11,320 nucleotides of DNA from Burkholderiaceae bacterium (GTDB lineage Bacteria; Pseudomonadota; Gammaproteobacteria; Burkholderiales; Burkholderiaceae): the NCBI GenBank assembly GCA_030151165.1, contig JASLEM010000250.1, positions 1-11,320 on the forward strand. The letters run 5' to 3'. The notes under the pieces were generated by a model, which was given only the letters and a program-made list of their open reading frames with translations, was not told where the DNA came from and ran no database searches. How positions within the stretch are numbered: position 1 is the stretch's first letter; each line of letters begins with the position of its first letter. Made by a program: the position numbers and the translations under genes. Below, piece by piece: positions 1 to 9,138 of this stretch.

Positions 1-1626
<1,626 letters not shown>

Positions 1627-1794
1627 GGGATGCTTCCTGGTTGGAGTCCGCGTCAGGCCGCGGAAGGTCTCGGATGCGGTGATCGTAGGGGCGACGGCGA
1701 GATGCTTGCTTGCTTTTTCGTCAGATAAATGAATGGATATTGCATCGATTGATGGTCATGCGTGAAAAATGCAAAATACGGACATGAATGCAAT
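1627..1794. promoter_or_regulatory. Shared AT-rich control region between glmS and the lrp-type gene, with inverted repeat
   Basis: The 142 bp between the divergent genes hold an AT-rich block (about 1703-1800) that contrasts sharply with the GC-rich surroundings, as expected for two back-to-back promoters. An inverted repeat, ATTGCAT (1739-1745) and ATGCAAT (1788-1794), spans the regulator's start. A partial third copy, ATGCAAAAT, begins at 1769. Lrp/AsnC proteins often bind repeated, imperfectly palindromic AT-rich sites near their own promoter, so autoregulation and control of glmS are plausible. I could not assign -35/-10 boxes with confidence on either strand. The operator reading is inference. 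Confidence 0.4.
1633..1638 (-). promoter_or_regulatory. Ribosome binding site of glmS
   Basis: On the minus strand AGGAAG lies 6 bases upstream of the ATG at 1626. It fixes the start that places the catalytic Cys directly after the initiator Met. Confidence 0.75.
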
Positions 1795-2278
1795 AAACAG
1801 CGATGCCGCGGCGGCGCCTGAACCGCTCGACGACGTCGACCGCCGCCTGCTGCACCTGCTCCAGTCCGACGCCAGCCAGACCAACCAGGCGCTCGCCGAG
1901 GCCGCCGGCGTCTCCGCGGCGACGGCGCTGCGCCGCGTGCGCAAGCTGACCGAGTCGGGGGTGATCGAGCGCCAGGTCGCGCTGCTCGCGCCGCGTTTCG
2001 CCAGTGCGGGGCTGAGCGCGGTGGCGGAGGTGTCGCTCGACCGGCAGGGCGCGGAGCACCTCGACGCCTTCGAGGCGCGCGCCGTCGCCGAAGCCGCCGT
2101 GCAGCAGTGCTACCGGGTGTCGCCGGGGCCGGACTTCGTGCTGATCGCCTGGGTGCCCGACATGGCCGCGTGGAGCGCGCTCGTGCAGCGCCTGTTCACG
2201 CAGGACGCGAACGTGCGCAACGTGAAGACCTACTTCAGCGTCAAGCGCGCGAAGTTCGAGCCGCGCGTGACGCCGTGA
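1769..2278 (+). CDS. Lrp/AsnC family transcriptional regulator
   Basis: A 169-aa DNA-binding regulator of the feast/famine family. The N-terminal winged helix-turn-helix follows LDDVDRRLLHLLQSDA (about 20-35). Its helix-turn-helix lies near NQALAEAAGVSAATALRRVRKL (39-60), followed by the family-typical wing ESGVIERQVALLAP (62-75). The C-terminal RAM ligand-binding/oligomerisation domain runs from about 82 to 160 (AVAEVSL, CYRVSPGPDFVLIAWVPD, VRNVKTYFSVKRAKF). Length is at the long end of the family's usual 150-165 aa because of an Ala-rich N-terminal tail. An in-frame TGA at 1763-1765 blocks any longer start. The start could be ATG 1769 or ATG 1784 (residue 6), and neither has a clear Shine-Dalgarno. 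The gene diverges from glmS and ends 3 bp from the convergent DUF695 gene. Such a regulator beside glmS is, to my memory, a recurrent Burkholderiales arrangement. The effector (probably an amino acid) is unknown. Confidence 0.93.
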   Translation: MQNTDMNAINSDAAAAPEPLDDVDRRLLHLLQSDASQTNQALAEAAGVSAATALRRVRKLTESGVIERQVALLAPRFASAGLSAVAEVSLDRQGAEHLDAFEARAVAEAAVQQCYRVSPGPDFVLIAWVPDMAAWSALVQRLFTQDANVRNVKTYFSVKRAKFEPRVTP

Positions 2279-2281
2279 GCG

Positions 2282-2725
2282 TCACTGCAGCGGCGTGCCG
2301 TCGTCCGGCAGCACCGCGTCGTAGTAGGCCCACTCGGGATCGTCGGCGAGGTTGAGCTCGATAGGATAGCGCTCGGCCTCCTGCGGCATCTCGGTGAGGC
2401 GGCGCAGGAACAGGTCCGGGTCGGCGACCTGGAAGACGAACTCGCGCTCCGAGCGGCCGGTCAGCACGGCCACCAGCCACGCGGACTCGTCCTGCTCCAC
2501 GGCGGGGATCAGGCGATCCTCGAAGACGTGCATCGCGGCGAGCTCGGCCTCGGTCGCCAGGCCCTCGTCGTCCGGCGCTGCCATCGACCAGAAGATGTTG
2601 AGCCGCTTCGGATAGTCGCCCCGCGGGAAGCCGAGCGGCATGCGGCGGAACCGCAGCTGGAACGGGTACTCGCCGGTGTGGCCCTCGGCGATGGCCCAGG
2701 CGGCGTCGTCGGCGGACTCGAACAT
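2282..2725 (-). CDS. DUF695 domain-containing protein
   Basis: A 147-aa soluble protein of unknown function that matches the DUF695 pattern as I remember it. It has an N-terminal W-x-x-A-x-x-x-x-G segment (10-18) and a strand with YPKRLNIFWSM (38-48). These are followed by FEDRLIPAVEQD (68-79), LVAVLTGRSEREFVFQVADPDLF (84-106), RYPIELNLADDPEW (119-132) and an acidic tail. There is no signal peptide or membrane segment, so it is cytosolic. The ATG lies 5 bases after the rlmI stop. Its Shine-Dalgarno (GGAG, 2734-2737) sits inside the last rlmI codons, so translation is very probably coupled to rlmI. The same frame stays open far upstream, antisense-free but out of frame with rlmI, and that extension is an overlap artefact. 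DUF695 members elsewhere include standalone proteins and proteins next to toxin-like genes. No toxin is visible here. Confidence 0.85.
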   Translation of the reverse strand: MFESADDAAWAIAEGHTGEYPFQLRFRRMPLGFPRGDYPKRLNIFWSMAAPDDEGLATEAELAAMHVFEDRLIPAVEQDESAWLVAVLTGRSEREFVFQVADPDLFLRRLTEMPQEAERYPIELNLADDPEWAYYDAVLPDDGTPLQ

Positions 2726-2730
2726 GCGGC

Positions 2731-3930
<1,200 letters not shown>

Positions 3931-3963
3931 CGGGCCATTGTCGCCGCTACGGCGCCCGACGGC

Positions 3964-4674
3964 TCAGCGCAGGCGCCACCACGCGCGACGGGGCGTCGAC
4001 ACCAGCGGCACGCTCGCCGCCTCATCGCCGCCGGGGCCCGTCGCGGGGCCGACGCGGAAGAAGCGGTACGTCGGCGTGATCAGCGTGTCCCACGGGCAGA
4101 TGCCGAACAGCGACTCGAGGCCGTCGTGCAGCATGCGGCCGGTGAGGTCGCGCGCGGGCACGAGGACCTCGCGGTCGCCGAGGTAGTAGACCTTGGCGCG
4201 CGACGCCTGAACGCGCACGTCGGGCTCGACGTAGTGCGCCGCGTTGAGCCAGCGCTGCTCGAACGGCAGCGGCGCGCCGCTCTCGGCGAGCGGCGGCACG
4301 TCGGGCAGGTTCTCGGTCTGCAGCCGCGTGCGCCGGCGCTTGCCGTGCTCGAACAGCGCGTAGCCGTGGCTGCCGCCGGCGTCGTAGTGGCAGAACGCGA
4401 GCATCAGCTCAGGCGCGCCGAGCACCGCGTGCAGGCGGTCGACGCTCGCGCTGTCGTTCCTCAGCAGCGGCCACGCGAGGTCGTCGTTGCTGACGAAGCA
4501 GACGTCGCCGAACAGCTGCACCATCACGTCGGAGTGGTTGCGGATGTCGAAGCGCGTCGCGACGGGCGACGGGATCTCGGCCACCTCCTCGCCGAACACC
4601 GACGCCATGACGGACGTCAGGTTCTCGATCGGCGCCGAGGCGCGGAAGGCGAGGCCGGCTTGTGCGATGCCCAT
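3964..4674 (-). CDS. Hypothetical protein, 236 aa, family not recognised
   Basis: I do not recognise this protein. It has no signal peptide, no membrane helix and no obvious nucleotide- or metal-binding motif. Visible blocks are DIRNHSDVMVQLFGDVCFVSND (43-64), LMLAFCHYDAGGSHGYALFEHGKRRRTRLQ (90-119), WLNAAHYVEPDV (142-153), VYYLGDREVLVPARDLTGRML (162-182) and LFGICPWDTLITPTYRFFRVGP (189-210). The aromatic-rich strands suggest a compact alpha/beta cytosolic protein. The C-terminus (APRRAWWRLR-like, basic and Trp-rich) is atypical. Codon use resembles its neighbours and the frame is uninterrupted, so it looks like a real gene. It sits 33 bp upstream of rlmI on the same strand. The start ATG at 4674 has no clear Shine-Dalgarno. 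An internal ATG at residue 23 is an alternative, but residues 1-22 look like normal coding sequence. Confidence 0.75.
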   Translation of the reverse strand: MGIAQAGLAFRASAPIENLTSVMASVFGEEVAEIPSPVATRFDIRNHSDVMVQLFGDVCFVSNDDLAWPLLRNDSASVDRLHAVLGAPELMLAFCHYDAGGSHGYALFEHGKRRRTRLQTENLPDVPPLAESGAPLPFEQRWLNAAHYVEPDVRVQASRAKVYYLGDREVLVPARDLTGRMLHDGLESLFGICPWDTLITPTYRFFRVGPATGPGGDEAASVPLVSTPRRAWWRLR

Positions 4675-4710
4675 GGTGGAAGTGGAGTCGAGTGCGCTGC
4701 AGGTGGGTGT

Positions 4711-4726
4711 TCGCCGGGAGCGGCGA
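4711..4726. repeat. Small perfect hairpin in the 139-bp gap between two minus-strand genes
   Basis: TCGCCG (4711-4716) and CGGCGA (4721-4726) form a 6-bp stem with a 4-base loop. It lies in the leader of the 236-aa gene and downstream of the 4-TM gene. No T-tract follows on either strand, so it is not a convincing intrinsic terminator. A second pair of GCCGGC blocks lies further right in the same gap (about 4749-4754 and 4784-4789). In DNA this rich in G and C such stems arise easily by chance. Confidence 0.3.
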
Positions 4727-4813
4727 GACGCAAGCGTAGCGCATCGCGGCCGGCTGGACGACCGTTCCCCGCGTTCGCGTCGGCCGGCGCTTGACTTCCG
4801 GGCGACGCCATCG

Positions 4814-5254
4814 TCAGAGGCGCGGCCACGCCCGCAGCAGGCCGACCAGGTGCACGAGCCCGATCGCGAGGCAGATCGCCGAGCTCCAGATCGCGAACGA
4901 TGTCGCCGCAGTGCGCGGCCGCACGAGCGCCGGCACGAGCACCGCGCCGCGCAACAGGTAGACGGCCGTGATCGCGCACAGCGCCGGGCGCAGCAGCGGC
5001 AGCGACACGTCCAGGGCGCCCGCGCCGACGAACGCGCAGGCCGCCCAGGCCGCCAGCACCAGCGCGATCGCCACGGTGATCGCGGCCGGCTGCCAGCGGC
5101 CTTTCTCCGCCGCGCGCGCCATGCCCTCGCCGGCGCCGAAGAACCGGTACCAGCGCGGGCCGCCCGCGATGATGGCCAGGTGCAGCAGCGAGGCGACGCC
5201 GCTGGCGGCGCCCGCCGCCACGAGCCAGGGATCGACGGGCGCGGTCGTCGTCAC
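4814..5254 (-). CDS. Small four-helix inner-membrane protein of unknown function
   Basis: A 146-aa integral membrane protein with four hydrophobic segments: about 11-30, 56-78, 87-109 and 117-139. A short conserved-looking GGPRWYRFFGAGEGMA stretch (31-46) in the first loop recalls small DoxX-like or DUF-type 4-TM proteins, but I cannot name the family. Translation begins with GTG, 4 bases after the TGA of the upstream M48 protease gene. The Shine-Dalgarno GGAG (5262-5265) lies 7 bases before the GTG, inside the last protease codons. The two are therefore almost certainly co-transcribed and probably translationally coupled. The linkage suggests, but does not prove, that it assists or is processed by the protease. 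Confidence 0.85.
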   Translation of the reverse strand: MTTTAPVDPWLVAAGAASGVASLLHLAIIAGGPRWYRFFGAGEGMARAAEKGRWQPAAITVAIALVLAAWAACAFVGAGALDVSLPLLRPALCAITAVYLLRGAVLVPALVRPRTAATSFAIWSSAICLAIGLVHLVGLLRAWPRL

Positions 5255-5258
5255 GCCG

Positions 5259-6608
5259 TCACTCCGTGCCCATCGCCTGGCGCCAGCGCATCGCGTCGTG
5301 GATGCGGTTGCGCGCGCTCGGGTGGTCGAAGAACACGAACTCCTCGAGCGGGCTGGGGTCGGCCTTGCGGTACTCGACCAGCTTCAGGAAGCTTTCGGAC
5401 ATGCCGTGCGGCTCGCGCGCCAGGTTCAGGCCGAAGCGGTCGGCCTCGATCTCCTGCGTGCGGATCATCGTGTTCAGCACCGGCGTGGCCAGGAACATGA
5501 AGACGCTGAACACGGCGATGAACAGCGGGAAGCCGGCGACGTCGGTCACTCCGGCGATACCCCATGCCGTACCGTGCCTCGCCATCATCCGGCCGAGCGC
5601 CCACTTCACGAACGCGAAGCCGACGAAGATCAGGATCGCGAGTTCGCACAGGCTCTTGTAGATGTGGTTCATCACGAAGTGGCCGAGCTCGTGGCCCATG
5701 ACGCCGCGGATCTCGGGCAGCGACGTGCGCAGCAGGTTGTCGTTCAGCCGCACGGACGCGCTGCCGAAGATGCCGGCGACGTTGGCGCTGACGCGGGTCG
5801 TCTGCCGCGAGGCGTCGAACTCGTAGACGTTGTCGACGGGCACGCCGTCGGCCTTGGCCATCGTCAGCACGGCGTCCCGGATCGCCGGGTCGGACACCGG
5901 CTTGTACGTGTTGAACAACGGGTCGAACAGCACCGGCCCGGCCAGTTGCAGCACCATGACGAGGCCGATCGCGACGACGGTGCCCCAGATCCACCAGCGC
6001 TCGCCCGCACGGCGGATCACGGCGTAGAGCACGGCGATCGCCAACCCGCCGACGATCGTGTTGACGGCGAGCGCCGTGAGCTGGTCACCGAACCACGGGC
6101 CGAAGCTCTGCGTCGCCATCTCGTACTGGTGCTCGCGCACGAAGTTCTCGTAGATGGTCATGGGCAGCGTCAGCACCCAGCTCGCGATCGCCCAGAAGCC
6201 GCCGAACAGCGCGTCGCGGAAGAAGGCCTTGCGGCCGACGCGCTGGCACCAGTCGCGCACGCGGGCCGAGGTGCGCCCGCGCAGCAGCAGCCAGGCCACG
6301 CCGAGGCCGATCAGGAAGTCCCACAGCTGCAGCCAGTAGCCGCCTTCGAAGTAGGCGTTCGAGCGCGCGACGACGTCGGCCGGCAGGCGGTCGAGGTAGG
6401 CCTGCGTCGCGGCATCGGCGTCGCGCGGCAGGTTCTTGCGCCAGGCGTCGTCGACCGGGCGGATGTGGAAGTGCGACGCCGGTGCACTCGCCGTGGCCGC
6501 GGGGCCGGTGGCCGCGCTCGCGGCCGCCGACGCCGGCTGCGCATGCGCCGCGCCCGAGAGCGACAGCGCGAGCAGCAGCGACGCGGCTGCCGACAGGATT
6601 CGTTTCAT
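5259..6608 (-). CDS. M48 family (Ste24-like) membrane metalloprotease
   Basis: A 449-aa zinc endopeptidase of the membrane. An N-terminal signal-like segment (MKR followed by an Ala/Leu core, to about AHA at 21-23) precedes an Ala/Pro-rich linker (24-45). An M48 N-terminal domain follows with transmembrane segments near 91-109, 133-152, 178-198 and 205-229. The zinc site HELGH is at 306-310, with the third ligand in EIEAD (386-390). Two more helices lie near 318-338 and 355-378. A C-terminal FFDHPSARNRI motif (426-436) is typical of M48. All catalytic residues are present. I chose ATG 6608 because GAGGAGA precedes it and it begins a clean signal sequence. A longer frame to 6767 adds only a low-complexity Arg-rich extension. 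The strongly basic loops 110-132 and 199-204 suggest cytosolic loops there, which would place the catalytic region on the periplasmic side. The substrate is unknown; membrane-protein quality control is the family's usual role. Confidence 0.95.
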   Translation of the reverse strand: MKRILSAAASLLLALSLSGAAHAQPASAAASAATGPAATASAPASHFHIRPVDDAWRKNLPRDADAATQAYLDRLPADVVARSNAYFEGGYWLQLWDFLIGLGVAWLLLRGRTSARVRDWCQRVGRKAFFRDALFGGFWAIASWVLTLPMTIYENFVREHQYEMATQSFGPWFGDQLTALAVNTIVGGLAIAVLYAVIRRAGERWWIWGTVVAIGLVMVLQLAGPVLFDPLFNTYKPVSDPAIRDAVLTMAKADGVPVDNVYEFDASRQTTRVSANVAGIFGSASVRLNDNLLRTSLPEIRGVMGHELGHFVMNHIYKSLCELAILIFVGFAFVKWALGRMMARHGTAWGIAGVTDVAGFPLFIAVFSVFMFLATPVLNTMIRTQEIEADRFGLNLAREPHGMSESFLKLVEYRKADPSPLEEFVFFDHPSARNRIHDAMRWRQAMGTE

Positions 6609-6870
6609 GGGTTCTCCTCGCCTTTGGATTTCGGAATCGGTCCGGCGCGCAGGGCGCCGGTCGCTTGCGGCGCATTCTGCGCAGCGGCGCGCGGGCGGAC
6701 AGCGGCTTGCGACGGAACGACATCCCGGCCGGACGAACTGCACGCGTCGCGCGGGGTGGCGGGTCATCGGCCCGGCGACGATCGCGTCGAGCCGGGGGTT
6801 GTTCGGCGCGCCGTCGGACTCGAAGCGGCGCGCAGGGTCTCGCGCGGGCTCATCGCCTTATCATCGCCGG
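6609..6870. promoter_or_regulatory. Divergent intergenic region between protease and AGE-family gene
   Basis: The largest non-coding gap in the window, 262 bp, must hold the promoters of both divergent genes. It contains a perfect 7-bp inverted repeat, CCGGCGC (6642-6648) and GCGCCGG (6654-6660) with a 5-base loop, in the protease leader. No T-tract follows, so a leader hairpin or protein site is likelier than a terminator. The stretch from about 6690 to 6740 is mildly reminiscent of dispersed intergenic repeats, but without other copies this cannot be judged. I see no clear sigma-70 boxes and no small gene. Confidence 0.4.
6613..6619 (-). promoter_or_regulatory. Ribosome binding site of the M48 protease
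   Basis: GAGGAGA on the minus strand, 4 bases before the ATG at 6608. It is a strong match to the anti-Shine-Dalgarno and decides the start in favour of the signal-peptide form over the longer frame. Confidence 0.75.
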
Positions 6871-8157
6871 ATGCTTCCCGCCCTGCCAACCCCGGATTTC
6901 CGCTCGCCCGCGTTCCTGCGCGCCCACATCGCCGACACGATGGCCTTCTACGAGGGCCGCTGCGTCGACCCGAGCGGCGGGTTCTTCCAGTTCTTCAAGG
7001 ACGACGGCAGCGTCTACGACGCCCGCACGCGCCACCTGGTCAGCAGCACGCGCTACGTGTTCACGCAGTCGATGGGCTGGCGCCACTTCGGGCGCGAGGA
7101 GTGGCGCGCGACCACGCGCCACGCGCTCGACTTCGTCAACGCCGCGCACGCGCAACCGCAGGGCGGCTTCGCGTGGGTGCTCGACTGGCACGACGGCCAG
7201 GCCGACGTCACCGACGGCACCAACCACTGCTACGGCCTCGCCTTCGTGCTGCTCGCCCACGCCCACGCGATCCTGGCCGGCCACGCCGACGCCGCCGACG
7301 GCCTCGAGCGCTGCTGGCAACTGATGGAGCAGCGCTTCTGGCGCCCCGAGCATTCGCTCTACGCCGACGAGGCCACGCCCGACTGGGTCGTCGGCCCGTA
7401 CCGCGGCCAGAACGCCAACATGCACGGCTGCGAGGCGATGATGGCCGCGTGGCGCGCGACCCAGGATCGCAAGTACCTCGACCGCGCGATCGCGCTCGCC
7501 GACGCCGTCACGAAGAAGCTCGCGGCGAAGTCGGCCGACCTGCCCGGCGTGATCCCCGACTGCGCGAACCTGGTCTGGGAGCACTTCGACGCCGACTGGG
7601 CCATCGACCCCGACTACAACCGCGGCGACCGCACCAACATCTTCCGCCCCTGGGGCTTCCAGACCGGCCACCAGACCGAGTGGACGAAGCTGCTGCTGCA
7701 ACTCGACCGCCTGTGCGCCGAGGCCGGCGTCGCGCCCGACGCGTCGCGCGTGACGCGCGCCCGCGCGCTGTTCGACGCCGCGATGCGCTTCGGCTGGGAC
7801 GACGCGCACGGCGGCCTCGTCTACGGCTTCGCCCCCGACGGCACGCTGTACGACGGCGACAAGTACCACTGGGTGCAGGCCGAGAGCCTCGCCGCCGCCG
7901 CGTGGCTAGCTGTCGCGCTCGAGCAGGCCGGCGCCCCCGCCGCGGACGTCGCGCACTACTGGGGCTGGTACGACTGCCTGTGGGGCTACGCGTGGGCGCA
8001 CTTCGTCGACCACCGATACGGCGCCTGGTACCGCATCCTCGCGCCCGACAACGCGAAGGTCACCGACGAGAAAAGCCCCGCCGGCAAGGTCGACTACCAC
8101 GACATGGGCGCGTGCTACGACGTGCTGGCCGCGATCGGCCAGGGCGCGACCGGCTGA
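6871..8157 (+). CDS. AGE family epimerase/isomerase (mannose isomerase/N-acylglucosamine 2-epimerase fold)
   Basis: A 428-aa cytosolic sugar-converting enzyme with the (alpha/alpha)6-barrel of the AGE superfamily. Characteristic blocks are STRYVFTQS (59-67, with the conserved Arg61), GFAWVLDWHDG (99-109), RGQNANMHGCEAM (178-190, with His185) and FRPWGFQTGHQTEW (258-271, with His267). KYHWVQAES (331-339) and KVDYHDMGACYD (406-417, with His410) complete the set. These match the conserved Arg and His residues of YihS and mannose isomerase, where two His act as acid/base. Length fits that family (about 410-430 aa). It most resembles the aldose-ketose isomerase/2-epimerase branch (mannose, glucose, fructose or similar). 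The ATP-dependent N-acylglucosamine branch is less likely, but specificity cannot be read by eye. It stands alone on the plus strand, with no sugar transporter or kinase nearby. The ribosome site is weak. The frame extends upstream without a better start. Confidence 0.93.
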   Translation: MLPALPTPDFRSPAFLRAHIADTMAFYEGRCVDPSGGFFQFFKDDGSVYDARTRHLVSSTRYVFTQSMGWRHFGREEWRATTRHALDFVNAAHAQPQGGFAWVLDWHDGQADVTDGTNHCYGLAFVLLAHAHAILAGHADAADGLERCWQLMEQRFWRPEHSLYADEATPDWVVGPYRGQNANMHGCEAMMAAWRATQDRKYLDRAIALADAVTKKLAAKSADLPGVIPDCANLVWEHFDADWAIDPDYNRGDRTNIFRPWGFQTGHQTEWTKLLLQLDRLCAEAGVAPDASRVTRARALFDAAMRFGWDDAHGGLVYGFAPDGTLYDGDKYHWVQAESLAAAAWLAVALEQAGAPAADVAHYWGWYDCLWGYAWAHFVDHRYGAWYRILAPDNAKVTDEKSPAGKVDYHDMGACYDVLAAIGQGATG

Positions 8158-8160
8158 TCT

Positions 8161-9138
8161 TCAGTCCGCGGCCAGCTCGACGACCCGGTCGCCCGGCCCG
8201 CCCACGCAGCCGTCGGCGATCTTGTCCCAGCCTTCGTGGACGACCACGCGGCGTCCGCTGTGGCAGAGTTCGATGCGCCGCGCGCCGGGCACGCGGGCCT
8301 GCACGAAGGTCTCGACCGACGAGGGCATGCTGACGCTGTAGCTGTTGTCGGCGAGCTCGGCCGCCGGATGGTCGGCGTTGTTCATCCACGGCACGAGGTT
8401 GGCGAGCCACATCATCGGCCGCGTGCTGGCGGTGAACACCGTCGGTCGATACCCCTGGCCGGCCAGCCAGCGCTGCGCGCGGGCGCGTGACGCGGCGGTG
8501 CTGGCGTCGTCGTCGGCGTCGCGTTGGTCGTCCCACGCCGCGGCGAGCAGCTCCATCACCCACTGGTTGCAGTTCTGGAACTGCGTGCTGAACGGATACG
8601 CGTTGGCGCTGTAGGTCGACGCGAGCACGCCGAGGGCCTGACGCTTGTCGGACGCCGTGCGGCGCAGCGCCGCCGACTCCTGCGGCGGCAGCAGCACGAT
8701 CGACACCCAGCCCGTCTTCGGATCGTCGTCGCCGAGCAGGAAGCCGGCCAGGCCTTCGTCGTAGACGCGCGGCTTCTTCTCGTCGCACGAGTAGTACAGC
8801 TCGCGGATCGCCCAGCGCGGCTCGCCGCCGTCGGCCGCGGCGCCGGTGCGCAGCGCCACGCCTTCGTGCGAGTAGCGCGTGTCGAGCCAGCGGAGGTCGA
8901 GGCCCGAGCGCGCGATCAGCGCGACGTCCTCGCCGGAGGCGGACAGCGTCTCCTTGACGATCGCGCTGAAACGCAGCAGCACGTCCTGCTGGTCGGCGGT
9001 CGGCTCGCGGCCGCGCTCGCAGAATTGCAGCGACGCGGCGTCGCAGCGCAGCGAGGCGACGCACAGCGCGGCGAGCAGCGCCGACGCGCCGAGTGCGCGC
9101 CGGGCCCCGCGACCCGCGCGCCGGAGAATCCCGCTCAA
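8161..9138 (-). CDS. Exported DUF2145 domain-containing protein
   Basis: A 325-aa protein beginning with a basic N-region (RRAGRGARR) and a hydrophobic core (17-30), then a likely cleavage near 34-35, so it is exported. The body matches DUF2145 as I remember it: FCERG (39-43), ADQQDVLLRFSAIV (48-61), VALIARSGLDL (72-82), RYSHEGVALR (88-97), RELYYSCDE (112-120), YDEGLAGFLLGDDDP (126-140), YSANAYPFSTQFQNCNQWVMELL (176-198), and a C-terminal YSVSMPSSVE (267-276). No function is established. The order His91 then Cys190, in H-x-G-x-x-L and N-C-x-x-W-V-x-x-L-L contexts, resembles circularly permuted NlpC/P60 (LRAT/YiiX) papain-like enzymes; this is inference. The start is TTG at 9138, overlapping the stop of the upstream gene by four bases (TTGA). 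That start is needed to keep the basic N-region of the signal. Confidence 0.88.
   Translation of the reverse strand: MSGILRRAGRGARRALGASALLAALCVASLRCDAASLQFCERGREPTADQQDVLLRFSAIVKETLSASGEDVALIARSGLDLRWLDTRYSHEGVALRTGAAADGGEPRWAIRELYYSCDEKKPRVYDEGLAGFLLGDDDPKTGWVSIVLLPPQESAALRRTASDKRQALGVLASTYSANAYPFSTQFQNCNQWVMELLAAAWDDQRDADDDASTAASRARAQRWLAGQGYRPTVFTASTRPMMWLANLVPWMNNADHPAAELADNSYSVSMPSSVETFVQARVPGARRIELCHSGRRVVVHEGWDKIADGCVGGPGDRVVELAAD

Noticed and set aside
6609..6767. Longer N-terminus for the M48 protease
   Set aside because: The extension is Arg/Cys/Pro-rich and would bury the signal sequence. A strong ribosome site precedes the ATG at 6608.
6436..6870. Longer N-terminus for the AGE protein
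   Set aside because: The extra 145 residues overlap the start of the divergent protease gene and look non-coding. The family N-terminus fits ATG 6871.
6850..7869. 339-codon minus-strand frame opposite the AGE gene
   Set aside because: It is a complementary-strand shadow of a well-supported enzyme, rich in Val, Gly and Ala.
4968..8333. 1121-codon plus-strand frame
   Set aside because: It runs antisense through the M48 protease and out of frame through the AGE gene. Its sequence is Arg-rich and unstructured.
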